From: an uncultured Pseudomonadota bacterium
GTDB lineage: Bacteria > Myxococcota_A > UBA796 > CAJQPC01
Length of the DNA stretch: 64,000 nt
Assembly (NCBI GenBank): GCA_913060515.1
Contig: CAJXRZ010000028.1
Coordinates: forward strand, 1-64,000
Direction: 5' to 3'
Shown: positions 50,633 through 59,898 of the stretch, one piece after another
Layout of the letters: each line of letters starts with the position of its first letter
Numbering within the stretch: the stretch's first letter is position 1
Translations under genes and position numbers: made by a program
The notes under the pieces: generated by a model
The model's database searches: none
The model's input: the letters and a program-made list of their open reading frames with translations, nothing else
What the model was told of the DNA's origin: nothing

Positions 50633-51940
50633 TCAAAAACCAAGCCCCAGGCTCTCCAGCAGCACCTGCCCACGCGGTGTCGCCTCCTTGTAGCCGAGCT
50701 CGACCAGGACCTCTCCGGCCGGTCCGTCGTGGATCGTCGCCAGATCCTGGGCATCCAGGGTTCGCTTCCAGACGCTGTTGGCCTGGTCGTGCACCGGCTG
50801 GGCCACATCGTGGCTGCTGGTCTCCATCGCCGGCAGCTCTTGGGGGGCTGTGTGGTGGGCCAGAACGGCGGGGTCCCAAGGCTCATTGAGCCAGGCCAGA
50901 ACCGCACGCATGGCGGCCTCGGGCTTGGAGACCAGGTCCTCGTAGCGCAGCTCGAGATAGCGCTCAGGTCCGGGAGACTGGGCTCGGATCTGCTTGATGT
51001 TCTCCGCCCAGTACAGCGCCGCCTTGTCCACGCTCTCGCAGTACCAGAGGGACTTGCCGGTCTTGGGATTGCACCAGTTCACCTTCATCAGGCTGTTGAC
51101 CACCGCGCGGCCGTCTCGGATGACGTGGATGAAGCGGGCGCGGGGATGGATGCGCGCCAAAGAGCGCATGTGAAGTAGGTTTCCAGGCGTCTTCTCCGCC
51201 ACGCGTGGGAATCCCTGACCCCACTCGCTGAGCAGCTGATCGGTGAAGGCCGCCGCAGCCCGGTCCAGCATCTCGGAGCTCACCCCGGCTTGGTGGGTGG
51301 CCTGGCGGTCCCAACGGTCTCGGATGTTGGCCAGGTCCCGGACGACCTTGGTCTCTGGGCCGGCGTAGATGCGCCCGTGGGCGTTGAGCATGGCGCGGAA
51401 CAAGGTGGTGCCCGAGCGCGGGCAGCCGCCGATGAAGATCCAGTCTTTGGCCGTGTCCGGGGCGTCGAATCCCAGCGCTGTGGCGGTCTGTTGGGCCAAG
51501 GCGACCCAATCGGGTGCGGAGGCCTGGGCTCGGGGGGAGAGCAAGCGCTCCACGATGCCGCTCTGTCCACAGGCCAGCAGATTGGAGACCAGCACCACAG
51601 GGTCTGAACCGGGAGCCGCATCCGAGGTCAGCATCCCGCCGGCCGCCATCGCCAGCAGCCACGGGGAGGCGTCGCCCTGAGCGGTGGGCTCGCCGGCGTA
51701 GCAGCTCAGACGCACCATTAGGGACCCATCCAAGACTCCTTGATCGTGGCTGGCTTGGATCAACTGAGGCAGGCTGTCCAGGTCGCCCAAGGCCTCGGCG
51801 CAGAGAGCGCCCAGGTGCCAGACGCCCAGAGGAGGAGCCTCCTGGGCCATGAGTGGGGCCAAGGTCTGCGCTGCCTGGGCGGGGTCGCCTGCGTTGAGGT
51901 GGGCGCGGGCTTGGTCCAGTACATCGGTGGGCTGGGTCAC
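50633..51940 (-). CDS. Sulfotransferase with N-terminal TPR-like helices
   Basis: The protein has 435 residues. GTG 51940 has GGAG six bases upstream. Residues 1-170 are helical repeats (ARAHLNAGDPAQAAQTLAPL and similar) of TPR type. The sulfotransferase domain opens with the PAPS phosphate-binding loop GGCPRSGTTLFRAML and contains the 3'-phosphate motif HVIRDGRAVVNS, plus a C-terminal helix pattern (LELRYEDLVSKPEAAMRAV) seen in sulfotransferase_3-type enzymes. It transfers sulfate from PAPS to a glycan or small molecule. It is divergent from a glycosyltransferase gene. Confidence 0.88.
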   Translation of the reverse strand: MTQPTDVLDQARAHLNAGDPAQAAQTLAPLMAQEAPPLGVWHLGALCAEALGDLDSLPQLIQASHDQGVLDGSLMVRLSCYAGEPTAQGDASPWLLAMAAGGMLTSDAAPGSDPVVLVSNLLACGQSGIVERLLSPRAQASAPDWVALAQQTATALGFDAPDTAKDWIFIGGCPRSGTTLFRAMLNAHGRIYAGPETKVVRDLANIRDRWDRQATHQAGVSSEMLDRAAAAFTDQLLSEWGQGFPRVAEKTPGNLLHMRSLARIHPRARFIHVIRDGRAVVNSLMKVNWCNPKTGKSLWYCESVDKAALYWAENIKQIRAQSPGPERYLELRYEDLVSKPEAAMRAVLAWLNEPWDPAVLAHHTAPQELPAMETSSHDVAQPVHDQANSVWKRTLDAQDLATIHDGPAGEVLVELGYKEATPRGQVLLESLGLGF

Positions 51941-52044
51941 AAAGAGCTCCTGTGGTGGCCTCGCATCGGTCGCAGCCTCCAAGACTTTAGGTCCTCAAGA
52001 TCTGGGGTCGATGCACCGAAGCGAGGATGCAAAGGAGTGCTCGA

Positions 52045-53463
52045 ATGCTGGCACGCATCTACCCACGGCTGACCCAAGGTGGCGCCGAGACCGAAATCCT
52101 GCACTTGCTCCAGGCTTGGCCCGGGACCCGCATGATCGTGACCCACGATGCGGGAACCCGCGCGGACCAAGCTCGGGTTTGGTCCGATCTGCGCCTCTTG
52201 GCCCCCGCGGACCGCTGGCGGCAGCTCTGTGAGGAGCTCGAAGAGGTGCACACCGCGCACCTGCACTGCATCAACCACCACCTGGGCTTTGCCCTGATGG
52301 CCCAGATCGCAGGTGTCTCCCGCATCATGCAGACCGTTCACAACGCCATGGCGCCGGCCTCAGAGGCCCTGGTGGACCACCAGATCGTGCCCAGCCACGC
52401 GGTTGCATCGCTTCAAGACGAGGCCATCCTGAGCGCTGTTGTGCCCAGCGGTGTGCACGTTCCCAAGCGTCTGATCCCCTTCAACCCCTGGCACCGGGCG
52501 CACCGTCGTCCCCGCTTGGTTGAGATCCGTCGGCCCGGCAAGGAGATGGCCTTCGAGCTTGATGAGCTGGTCGCCTCGGGTGCGGTGGGCGAGGTCGAGC
52601 TCTGGGTGATCGGTGTGGAAGGGCGCAGCTGCGGGCGCGTCCGCTACTTTGGGGAGATCAAGGATCCAAGTCGACTTCTCTCCCGTTGTGATGTGCTGGT
52701 TCACGCCTCGGCCACCGAGAGCTACGGGCGCACCCCGCGCGAGGCCATGGCATCTGGGGTCATCCCCGCGGTCACCGCGCTCCCGGCCTTCTTGGAGGCC
52801 TTTGACGAGCAGGACGTCGCCTTCTTGCCCATGGACCCCTATGGCGCTGCTCAGGCCCTGAGAGACCTGGTGGCCCGGCTCGCGGACTCACCTGAGGACC
52901 ACGCCTCGTGGAGGCTGCGAAACCACACCCGCGTGGCCACCCTGGGCTCCGTTCCAGTGATGGTCGAGGCCCACAAGCGCTGGTACAGCTGGGCGCCCAT
53001 TCGGGACCGGCTGATCCGACCCGAGGAGCTGAGCGACCCCCTGGCCACCGCCTCCCGAATCGGCCGCATCGTGGACGGTCAGGCGCCTGAGCCGCTCGGC
53101 GACTTGGATCCAGCGGAGCAAGCCCTGAGTCTGTGGCTTCTGGCCCATGAGGGACGCCTGCCCATCGCCCAAATCCTTCCAGCCCTTGAGAAGGCCAACA
53201 CGCTGCTGCCAGAGCGCTTCGTCGTCCTGCGTGACCTGGGTGCAGCGCGCCTAGAAGCGGGGGATGCGCAGGGCGCATTGGCGGTGCTGGAGCAGGCGTT
53301 GAAGACCCGGCCGGCCTCTCGCATCACCCACATGCTGCATGTGCAGGCCACCTTTGCGGCTTCCGGTCCAAAACTGGCGTTGGTCGCCGCCGAGGAAGGG
53401 GTCCTGGCGACGGGCGGAGGAGAGCTCTGGCAGGTGGGGGAGAAGCTGAGAGCGGCGGCTTGA
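52045..53463 (+). CDS. Glycosyltransferase (GT4-like) with C-terminal TPR helices
   Basis: The protein has 472 residues. ATG 52045 has AGGAG seven bases upstream and gives MLARIYPRLTQGGAETEIL, where 'GGAE' is the typical acceptor-site start of GT4 enzymes. The sugar-nucleotide site includes VLVHASATESYGRTPREAMASGVIPAV (E-x7-E arrangement) in parts. The C-terminal 130 residues are TPR-like (ERFVVLRDLGAARLEAGDAQGALAVLEQAL). It likely builds the glycan that the divergent sulfotransferase modifies (inference). Confidence 0.85.
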   Translation: MLARIYPRLTQGGAETEILHLLQAWPGTRMIVTHDAGTRADQARVWSDLRLLAPADRWRQLCEELEEVHTAHLHCINHHLGFALMAQIAGVSRIMQTVHNAMAPASEALVDHQIVPSHAVASLQDEAILSAVVPSGVHVPKRLIPFNPWHRAHRRPRLVEIRRPGKEMAFELDELVASGAVGEVELWVIGVEGRSCGRVRYFGEIKDPSRLLSRCDVLVHASATESYGRTPREAMASGVIPAVTALPAFLEAFDEQDVAFLPMDPYGAAQALRDLVARLADSPEDHASWRLRNHTRVATLGSVPVMVEAHKRWYSWAPIRDRLIRPEELSDPLATASRIGRIVDGQAPEPLGDLDPAEQALSLWLLAHEGRLPIAQILPALEKANTLLPERFVVLRDLGAARLEAGDAQGALAVLEQALKTRPASRITHMLHVQATFAASGPKLALVAAEEGVLATGGGELWQVGEKLRAAA

Positions 53464-53568
53464 CTCTGTATTGGTAATGACTGGCTTGCGTACGCTGTAG
53501 GACTGAGGGAGCCGGGCGTGAAAGAACTTGTCCACTTCACACGTCCTTGACCTGTCCCTGGAGTGCCG

Positions 53569-56223
53569 ATGTCCCCTTTGATGCTTGTCCTGAGTCTGTC
53601 CTCGACTGCGCATGCCAGTGAGAGTTTCTGTGCGGCGCTGAAGGGCAGCTCCAGCAGCACGGCGGCCCTGGAGCGTGCGCTGGAGGCGGGCGCGGACCCG
53701 AACCAGCAGTGCTCCTACCAGATCAACCACGTGCCTGACGCGATGTTCATCGCCAGCATCATCATCTTGCCCTTGCTGCCTCTGGCGATTCTGGCGGACC
53801 GGCCCCACAACCCGCCGGCCTTGAGCATCGCCATCTTGCGGGGCCGACCTGCCTATGTCGAGGTCCTGCTGGAGCACGGCGCGGACCCGATGAAGCCCTC
53901 GGGCAAGCGCGCCCCTGCGCCGCTCCCCCTGGCCATCGGCAAGGACTTGAGTCGGGGAGGGACGCGCTACACCGGGCTGCTCTTGGCGGACGTAGAGGAG
54001 ATTCCCTCCAGGCTCTTGGTGTACTCGGAGAGCCTGGACCAGCTCTTGGACAATCCGGCTCTCTGGCGCTTGCTGGTGGCGCGGGGGTTGGACCCGCGTG
54101 GCTACGACGACCATGGCCAAACCTGGATGACGCGCGCTCTGAGCCGTGGAGACATGGCGGCGGTTCGTTTCTTGATTGCCGAGGATGTACCGAAGGACTC
54201 GGGGGACATTCTGCTCCAGGCCAGCCTGCGCTACAGCAAGGGCACAGCCCCCCTTCGCTGGGTGTTGGCCCAAGAGGACATCAAGCTGGACCTGAACAGG
54301 GGACTGCAGCTGGCGGCCAGCCAAGAGCACGCCGCAGCCTTTGCGCTCCTGCGGGAGGAAGGGGCGCGCTTTCCAGCCGATGGCTTGGGCGCGGCGGTGG
54401 ACTCTGGTCGAGCAGACTGGGTGGGTCTGGCGCTGGCGGATGGGGTGCGTCTGGAGAGCGACACTCCGGTCTCGCTCGGGGAGCGCGCAGTGATTGCGGG
54501 AAGCACCCAGTCGGTCCAGGTCTTGCTCGACAACGGGGTGTCCTGGACGACGGGAAAGACCCCCATGAGCGCCCTTGAAGAGGGGGATCTTCGCCGCATT
54601 GATCTGGCCATTTCCATGGGCTGGCAACCCGATGCTGTGGACCTTGAGCTGGCCTGTCAGGAGGGCTCAACGGCCTTCATCCAGGGCCTCATCGCCCGGG
54701 GAGCCCCCCTCGCTCCAGAGGCCTTGGGGTCGGCGGCGGAGGCGAACAACGCTCCGGTCGTGCGCCTGCTCTTGAAGGAGGGCCTGGAGTTCCCGGACTC
54801 CGCGCTCCCAGCCATCATCTCGGCGCGTCGAATGGACTGGTTAAAGCTGGCGATCGAACAGGGGGCGAGCTTCGAAGCTGTGGATGTCGGAGGAGACGCA
54901 GCGGCACAAGCGGTGGCTTGGGGGGACCCGGAGGTCGTGGCCTTGCTCAAGGAGGCTGGGGCACAGATGCCTGCGGATTGGAGTCCCACGTCCCTGCTTT
55001 GGAATGAGGATCTGAGGCGCTTGGATCTGGCCATTGAGCTTGGCTATGAGCTGAGCGAGCGCGAGGTCAACACGGCGGTCTGGAACCACGACGTGGCCTT
55101 GCTTCAGGCCCTGTTGGAGCGCGGCGCGCCCCCCAGTGGGCAGGCCTTGATGACCGCTCTGCGCAACGAGGAGCCGGAGCTTGTGCAGCTGCTCCTCGAG
55201 GCGGGCGCACCCTTCCCCAAGGACAGCCTGAGCGCGCTGATCCAGTTTGGGGATCTGGCCCTGGTAGAACGCGCCCTGGAGCAAGGGGTGAGCCTGGAGG
55301 ACTGGGGGGGAAGTCCGTCCAGACGGCCGGCTGAGATGGCCGCGATGGTGGGGGACGAGGCCATGTGGACCACCCTGCTCTCCGCCGGCGTTCGTTGGCA
55401 CGACTGGGATGAGTTGGACGAGGTTCTTGCGCTGAATGACCCGGCTCGCTTGGGGGCAGCCTTGGACTTTGGGGCCGAGCTCCCCGACGAGACCCTCGAG
55501 GGCATCGTGGCCTCGGCTTCGGAAGATGGGCTGGCCATGCTGCAAGCGCTTCAGCCCCGTCTGGACCCGACAGAGGGTGGGCGGGTGGTACTCCGGCTCT
55601 ATACCGAGGACCCGGAGCTTGCCGGACAGCTGGGCGCGAGCAAGCCTCAGCTGAATCAGGCGCTGGTGGCCTCGCTCAGTCCCAAGGATTCAAGTCCTAG
55701 AAGCTGGCTCTTGGAGCAAGGGGCGCGCTACCCATCGGACTGTTTGACCCAGGCGGCGGCCCTGGCGGATCTGGCCACGCTGGCGCAGGTTTTGGAGCAG
55801 GGGGACGTCCACGGGACGCCCTTCATGCGCTACCCGGACCCGGTCTGGGCGGCCATCTCTCGCGGTGAGCCTGCGATGGTGAGCCTGTTGGACAAGCACG
55901 GTGTGCGGCTCCCCCCGGAGAGCGACCTGGAGCCTTGGTGGCGCCTGGGTGGCCAGGTCAGCACCCTGGAGTTGGCGATCTCCGCTGGCGCTCAGCCAAG
56001 CGCCTTGGACGTGGAGATTGCTGCGCGCATGGGGAATCTGGATGCCTTGGACATTTTGGCCCAGCATCTGCACGACCCAGCAGACTGGAAGCCGCAGTGG
56101 CCCGCAGACCCCAAGGCCAACGAGCACGTGGCGCAGATCCAGGGGGAGAAGCGACGGGCACAGCGGGAGGCCAAGTGGGCTGCAAGGCGGAGTCGCGTCG
56201 GGTTGGCGCCGCGGACCCGGTGA
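53569..56223 (+). CDS. Large exported ankyrin-like repeat protein
   Basis: The protein has 884 residues. ATG 53569 has GGAG five bases upstream. The N-terminus MSPLMLVLSLSSTAHASES is a signal peptide with an A-x-A site. One membrane segment (MFIASIIILPLLPLAILA) lies near residue 60. More than a dozen diverged ankyrin-type units follow, such as VVRLLLKEGLEFPDS, LLQALLERGAPPSG, LVQLLLEAGAPFPKD and MVSLLDKHGVRLPPE. They lack some classical TPLH motifs, so the ankyrin call rests on the helix-turn-helix/loop spacing. It ends in a basic stretch (EKRRAQREAKWAARR). The partners are unknown. Confidence 0.75.
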   Translation: MSPLMLVLSLSSTAHASESFCAALKGSSSSTAALERALEAGADPNQQCSYQINHVPDAMFIASIIILPLLPLAILADRPHNPPALSIAILRGRPAYVEVLLEHGADPMKPSGKRAPAPLPLAIGKDLSRGGTRYTGLLLADVEEIPSRLLVYSESLDQLLDNPALWRLLVARGLDPRGYDDHGQTWMTRALSRGDMAAVRFLIAEDVPKDSGDILLQASLRYSKGTAPLRWVLAQEDIKLDLNRGLQLAASQEHAAAFALLREEGARFPADGLGAAVDSGRADWVGLALADGVRLESDTPVSLGERAVIAGSTQSVQVLLDNGVSWTTGKTPMSALEEGDLRRIDLAISMGWQPDAVDLELACQEGSTAFIQGLIARGAPLAPEALGSAAEANNAPVVRLLLKEGLEFPDSALPAIISARRMDWLKLAIEQGASFEAVDVGGDAAAQAVAWGDPEVVALLKEAGAQMPADWSPTSLLWNEDLRRLDLAIELGYELSEREVNTAVWNHDVALLQALLERGAPPSGQALMTALRNEEPELVQLLLEAGAPFPKDSLSALIQFGDLALVERALEQGVSLEDWGGSPSRRPAEMAAMVGDEAMWTTLLSAGVRWHDWDELDEVLALNDPARLGAALDFGAELPDETLEGIVASASEDGLAMLQALQPRLDPTEGGRVVLRLYTEDPELAGQLGASKPQLNQALVASLSPKDSSPRSWLLEQGARYPSDCLTQAAALADLATLAQVLEQGDVHGTPFMRYPDPVWAAISRGEPAMVSLLDKHGVRLPPESDLEPWWRLGGQVSTLELAISAGAQPSALDVEIAARMGNLDALDILAQHLHDPADWKPQWPADPKANEHVAQIQGEKRRAQREAKWAARRSRVGLAPRTR

Positions 56224-56290
56224 CGGCATCGCGCCCCTGAGCGCAAGGCCGCTCATCGCAATGGGCCTGAGCATGCGACATAGTTGAGGC

Positions 56291-57095
56291 ATGCTTCCCC
56301 TGCTTCCCTTGCTGGTCTTCGGCTGTGTAGACCAAGCCGTGACCTGCGAGGCCGCTCCTGGAGATGGAGCCGGTGACCCTTACGCGTCAGGGCCCTACCG
56401 GGTTGAGACGAGCACCTTCAAGGTGGATGTCGCCTCCCGACGACGCAGTCGGCCGCTGGATCTCTACCTGCCCCAAGGGCGTGAGGATGCCCCTTTGGTG
56501 GTCTTCCACCACGGCTTTGCGGCCCCGCGCAGCCTGTACCACCGCACGGCCTGCCACATGGCTGGCTGGGGGCTGGCGACCGTCATGCCTCAATGGGACG
56601 AGAGCTTCGTCTTTAGCCAGGACCACAGCGAGCTGCGCGAGGACAGCTTGGCGCTCTTGCCAGCGCTCGAGATGCTGGAGACCTTGGACCAGGTCGACTT
56701 CGACAAGCTCGGCGTCGCTGGCCACAGCCGAGGCGGGAAGCAGGCGCTCTTCCATGCCTTGGACGAGGACCGGGTCCGCGCGGTATTCGCCATCGATCCG
56801 GTGGACAGCGGCTCCGGTAGAAGGCAACTACGAAGTACTCTTTGAGGCGTCCACTGCACCGACCACCCTCTGGACTCTGCCAGAGGCGGGGCACTCGGAC
56901 TTTGCGGATCCCTGCGCCGAGGATCCAGAGGCCTGCGAGCCCTGCATCGCGGGTTCGGACCCTGGGCAGGCCCGAGCGGTCGCGGGGGCTTTGGCCGTGT
57001 CCTTCTTCCGCATGCACTTGGAGGGTGCGGAGGAGCAAGAGCAGTGGCTAACGGGGAGTGGTCTGCCAGAGGATGTGGTCCTCGATCAGCGCTGA
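56291..57095 (+). pseudogene. Alpha/beta hydrolase lipoprotein (chlorophyllase/PAF-acetylhydrolase-like), frameshifted
   Basis: The first frame runs 56291-56845: lipoprotein-like signal MLPLLPLLVFGC, then LYLPQGREDAPLVVFHHGFAA, nucleophile GHSRGG and FAIDPVDSGS. The reading then moves by one base near 56812-56822 into the frame ending 57095, which supplies NYEVLFEASTAPTTLWTLPEAGHSDFADP with the triad His. In related enzymes about 60-70 residues separate the DPVD acid from the His. Here there are about 30, so the break probably reflects a loss of some 80-120 bases that is not a multiple of three, or an assembly error. Either way, this copy would not make a full enzyme. Confidence 0.75.
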
Positions 57096-58315
57096 ACCGG
57101 GAGCCGGTTGAGCCACGGTCCTGGCGCGTAGATCTGCACGGGCTCATCTACGCCTTTGAGGCGGTGGTCTCCGCAGTGCTCCCAATCAGCGGGTGCGCGT
57201 GCCTTGAAGGCCGCGCTCGCCAAGACGCTCTGGCCCAAAGAGGAGCAGAGGCCCTCGATCCGTGCGGCCAAGTTGACCGCGGAGCCGATGACCGTGAAAT
57301 CCAGGCGGCCCGGAGCACCGATGTTTCCGTAGTTGACGTCGCCGTAGTGCAGTCCGACGCCCACATCGGTGAACAGCAAACCCTTGGCCTCCCGGTCAAC
57401 GCGCAGCTGCTCGATGCGTAGCCTCTGGTCCAAGGCTGCACGCAGGGCCGAGGCACAGGCAAGGTCTCCGTCACCCAGGAAGACCGCGAGCAGGCCATCA
57501 CCAATGAACTTGAGGACTTGTCCGCCGTTGGCCTCGACCACCTCAACCGTGGTCTCGAAGACTTGGTTGAGCAGCTCTCGCAGCTCAGCGGGGGCCAAGT
57601 GTGTGGAGAGCCAGGTGAAGCGCCGCACGTCGGACATCCAGACCGCAGCCCGCAGCATCTCGCCGTCCCCCCGTTGCACGTCGCCTTGGAAGACGCGCTC
57701 ACCGGCGTCGCGGCCCAGGTAGGTCTGCAGGAGCGCGGAGGTGACGAGGTCTTGGGCCAGGGGCTCGACGGCCGCCTCCAGGGCGTAGGTGGCGCTGCGC
57801 AAGAGCGCGAGATGGTCCGGGGTGAAGCCTTCGGGGTGATGGGTCGCGAAGGTGAAGGCGCCGACCCACTCTCCTCGGAAGTGGATGGAGAGGGCCAGGA
57901 AGTCGGTAAAGCCGCTGGCGAAGATCTCCTCGACATCCAGCATCCCATCGGCGCCTTTTGCGGCGGTCCTGCGCACCTCGTTGGCGCCTCGCTCCAGGCG
58001 GCGGACGGGGCTGTCGTTCTGACCTAGGCGCTGAAACTCGTCGAAGGAGAAGGCCAGGGTTCGCAGAGGGCTCTCAGGAAGCCAGATCCACGCCCAGGCC
58101 GCAGCCTGAGGGTGCAGCACGATGGTTCCGCAAAAGAGCCGGTGCAAAGGAATGCTTCGGCGGAGTCGGGCGGCGAGGGCCTCCAAGAGTTGGGGCACGG
58201 TGCCGCAGGTGCGGGCGTTCGTGAGCAGCCAGTACTGGAGGGTCTCGGGAGTGTCGGGGAGGGGGGGCATGGAACCTCTGTGGTCCTCGTATTGGGCGGG
58301 CCGCCTCAGGTCCAT
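57086..58315 (-). CDS. Class III adenylate/guanylate cyclase with GAF-like sensor
   Basis: The protein has 409 residues. ATG 58315 is six bases after AAGGGGG. Another ATG is two codons upstream. Residues about 25-190 form a GAF-like domain (LSIHFRGEWVGAFTFATHHPEGF). The cyclase domain has metal Asp residues D229 in WMSDVRRFT and D273 in LKFIGDGLLAVF, and DFTVIGSAVNLAARIEGL. The 'GSAVNLAARIE' box holds the conserved N and R. Adenylate rather than guanylate specificity is expected from the class but not tested. It makes cAMP, probably in response to a GAF ligand or redox signal. Confidence 0.88.
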   Translation of the reverse strand: MDLRRPAQYEDHRGSMPPLPDTPETLQYWLLTNARTCGTVPQLLEALAARLRRSIPLHRLFCGTIVLHPQAAAWAWIWLPESPLRTLAFSFDEFQRLGQNDSPVRRLERGANEVRRTAAKGADGMLDVEEIFASGFTDFLALSIHFRGEWVGAFTFATHHPEGFTPDHLALLRSATYALEAAVEPLAQDLVTSALLQTYLGRDAGERVFQGDVQRGDGEMLRAAVWMSDVRRFTWLSTHLAPAELRELLNQVFETTVEVVEANGGQVLKFIGDGLLAVFLGDGDLACASALRAALDQRLRIEQLRVDREAKGLLFTDVGVGLHYGDVNYGNIGAPGRLDFTVIGSAVNLAARIEGLCSSLGQSVLASAAFKARAPADWEHCGDHRLKGVDEPVQIYAPGPWLNRLPVQR

Positions 58316-58342
58316 CGACATCCCCCTTGCACTCGCGAGGGC

Positions 58343-59809
58343 TCAGCCCTTGAAGGCCTTGTACGCCTCCAGAGCCCGCAGCCGCCCAGCCTTAAGCGCG
58401 ATGATTGGCTCACTGGGGTAGGGCGCCGCGGGGTCCAAACCCCAGCTCCTCGGAGCGGCCCGGTAGAAGTCCTCGGCGTCCTGCTCCAAGCCGTCTTTCA
58501 TCGGAAGAAAACGGGCTTGGTATTCACCCTTTGGGTCGAACTTCTTGGCTTGTCCCGCCGGATTGAAGACCCGAAAGTAGGGGGAGGCGTCGGGGCCACA
58601 GCCGGCGGCCCATTGCCAGCCCATGGCGTTGGAGGCTGGGTCCCAGTCCACCAGGCACTGGGCGAACCAGTCGGCGCCCACCTGCCAGTGGGTCATCAGG
58701 TGTTTGGTCAGGTACGAGGCCACCAGCATGCGCGCCCGGTTGTGCATGCGCCCAGTCACGTAGAGCTCCCGCATGGCGGCATCGACCATCGGCTCCCCGG
58801 TCTCCCCCCGTCGCCATTTCTCCGCGTCTGCGTTGTCGGGCCGCCAAGGAAAGTCTCGCCATGCCGGCCGCCAGGTGTCGTGCAGCAGTTCGGGGGTGTT
58901 GAAGGCCAGGTGCCAGGCAAAGTCACGCCAGACCAGCTCTTTGACGAAGGTCTCGGCGCCTGGGTTGCCTTGGCCCATCACCTCTCGGCCAGCGTGCCAG
59001 ATGGTGCGCGCCGAGATCTCCCCGTAGCTCAGGTGCTCGGCCAGGCCGCTGGTTCCGTTTCGGTCCGGCCGGTCACGGTCCGTGGGGTAGGCCGCGCAGC
59101 GCTCGGAGAGGAACGCGTGCAGCCGCTCCAGCGCTCTGGCCTCGCCGATGGAGGCATGCTTGGCGATGATCTGAGCACCGCGGTTCATGTCCGCGGCGAG
59201 CCTCCAGGTGCGGAGCGCTTCACTCTCGGGCCAAGAGACAGGAGTTGGCAGCGCCTCTGGGGCCGGCAAGGGCGCCTTCAGGCTGCGCTCTCGCACCTTC
59301 TTCCAGAAGGGGGTGAAGACTTTGTAGGGGCCGCCGGTGCCGGTCTGCACGGTCCAGGGCTCAAAGAGCACAAAGCCCGTGAAGGAGGCGGCCTGCACGC
59401 CCTGCGCCTTGAGGGTGGCCTTGATCTTCTTGTCGCGTGCAATGCCCTGGGGCGTGTACTGCCTGGACCAGTGAACGGCTTGGGCGCCGGTGCTCTGAAT
59501 CAGATCCTGGAGCACGGTCAATGCATCCCCAGAGCGCAGGATCAACCTGGAACCCACCCCTTGCAAGCGCTCCGAGAACGAGGCCAGTGCGCGCTCCAGT
59601 CGCCACTTGGGTGCGGCCCCCATTTGGGCGAACTCCGCATCCAGGATGAACACCGGAAGGATCGGCCGACCGGTCTGAATCGCTGCATGCAGCGCTGGGT
59701 GGTCTCCCAAGCGCAGGTCACGTCGCAGCCACAGAATCAAGGGGGAAGCAGGAATGTCAGGCTCCGTTTGTGGGCTCCGCGATGGCGGGTTCCACGACGT
59801 GGGACGCAA
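58343..59809 (-). CDS. phrB: Deoxyribodipyrimidine photolyase
   Basis: The protein has 488 residues. The N-terminal alpha/beta domain (LILWLRRDLRLGDHPAL) and the FAD-binding helical domain (GRMHNRARMLVASYLTKHL, DWDPASNAMGWQWAAGCG, SPYFRVFNP) are complete and typical of class I CPD photolyases/cryptochromes. The reaction is light-driven splitting of cyclobutane dimers using reduced FAD. An antenna (MTHF or similar) binds the N-terminal half. In R. sphaeroides photolyase belongs to the RpoE/ChrR regulon, and I looked for TGATCC-type promoter upstream here but found none. Confidence 0.92.
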   Translation of the reverse strand: MRPTSWNPPSRSPQTEPDIPASPLILWLRRDLRLGDHPALHAAIQTGRPILPVFILDAEFAQMGAAPKWRLERALASFSERLQGVGSRLILRSGDALTVLQDLIQSTGAQAVHWSRQYTPQGIARDKKIKATLKAQGVQAASFTGFVLFEPWTVQTGTGGPYKVFTPFWKKVRERSLKAPLPAPEALPTPVSWPESEALRTWRLAADMNRGAQIIAKHASIGEARALERLHAFLSERCAAYPTDRDRPDRNGTSGLAEHLSYGEISARTIWHAGREVMGQGNPGAETFVKELVWRDFAWHLAFNTPELLHDTWRPAWRDFPWRPDNADAEKWRRGETGEPMVDAAMRELYVTGRMHNRARMLVASYLTKHLMTHWQVGADWFAQCLVDWDPASNAMGWQWAAGCGPDASPYFRVFNPAGQAKKFDPKGEYQARFLPMKDGLEQDAEDFYRAAPRSWGLDPAAPYPSEPIIALKAGRLRALEAYKAFKG

Positions 59810-59898
59810 GCTTGGGAGGGCCTTCCACCTTCACGCGAAGGGCCCAGTGCCGTAGACCTCGGCGCTGCCAGAGCTTGCGTTCCACCGCGGGCCAGTCC

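Noticed and set aside
56291-57095. Programmed frameshift in the hydrolase gene
   Set aside because: No slippery heptamer or downstream structure was evident, and the protein would still lack a core segment.
59810-59898. RpoE-type promoter before the photolyase gene
   Set aside because: No TGATCC or close variant with the right spacing to a -10 box was found in the 89-base gap.
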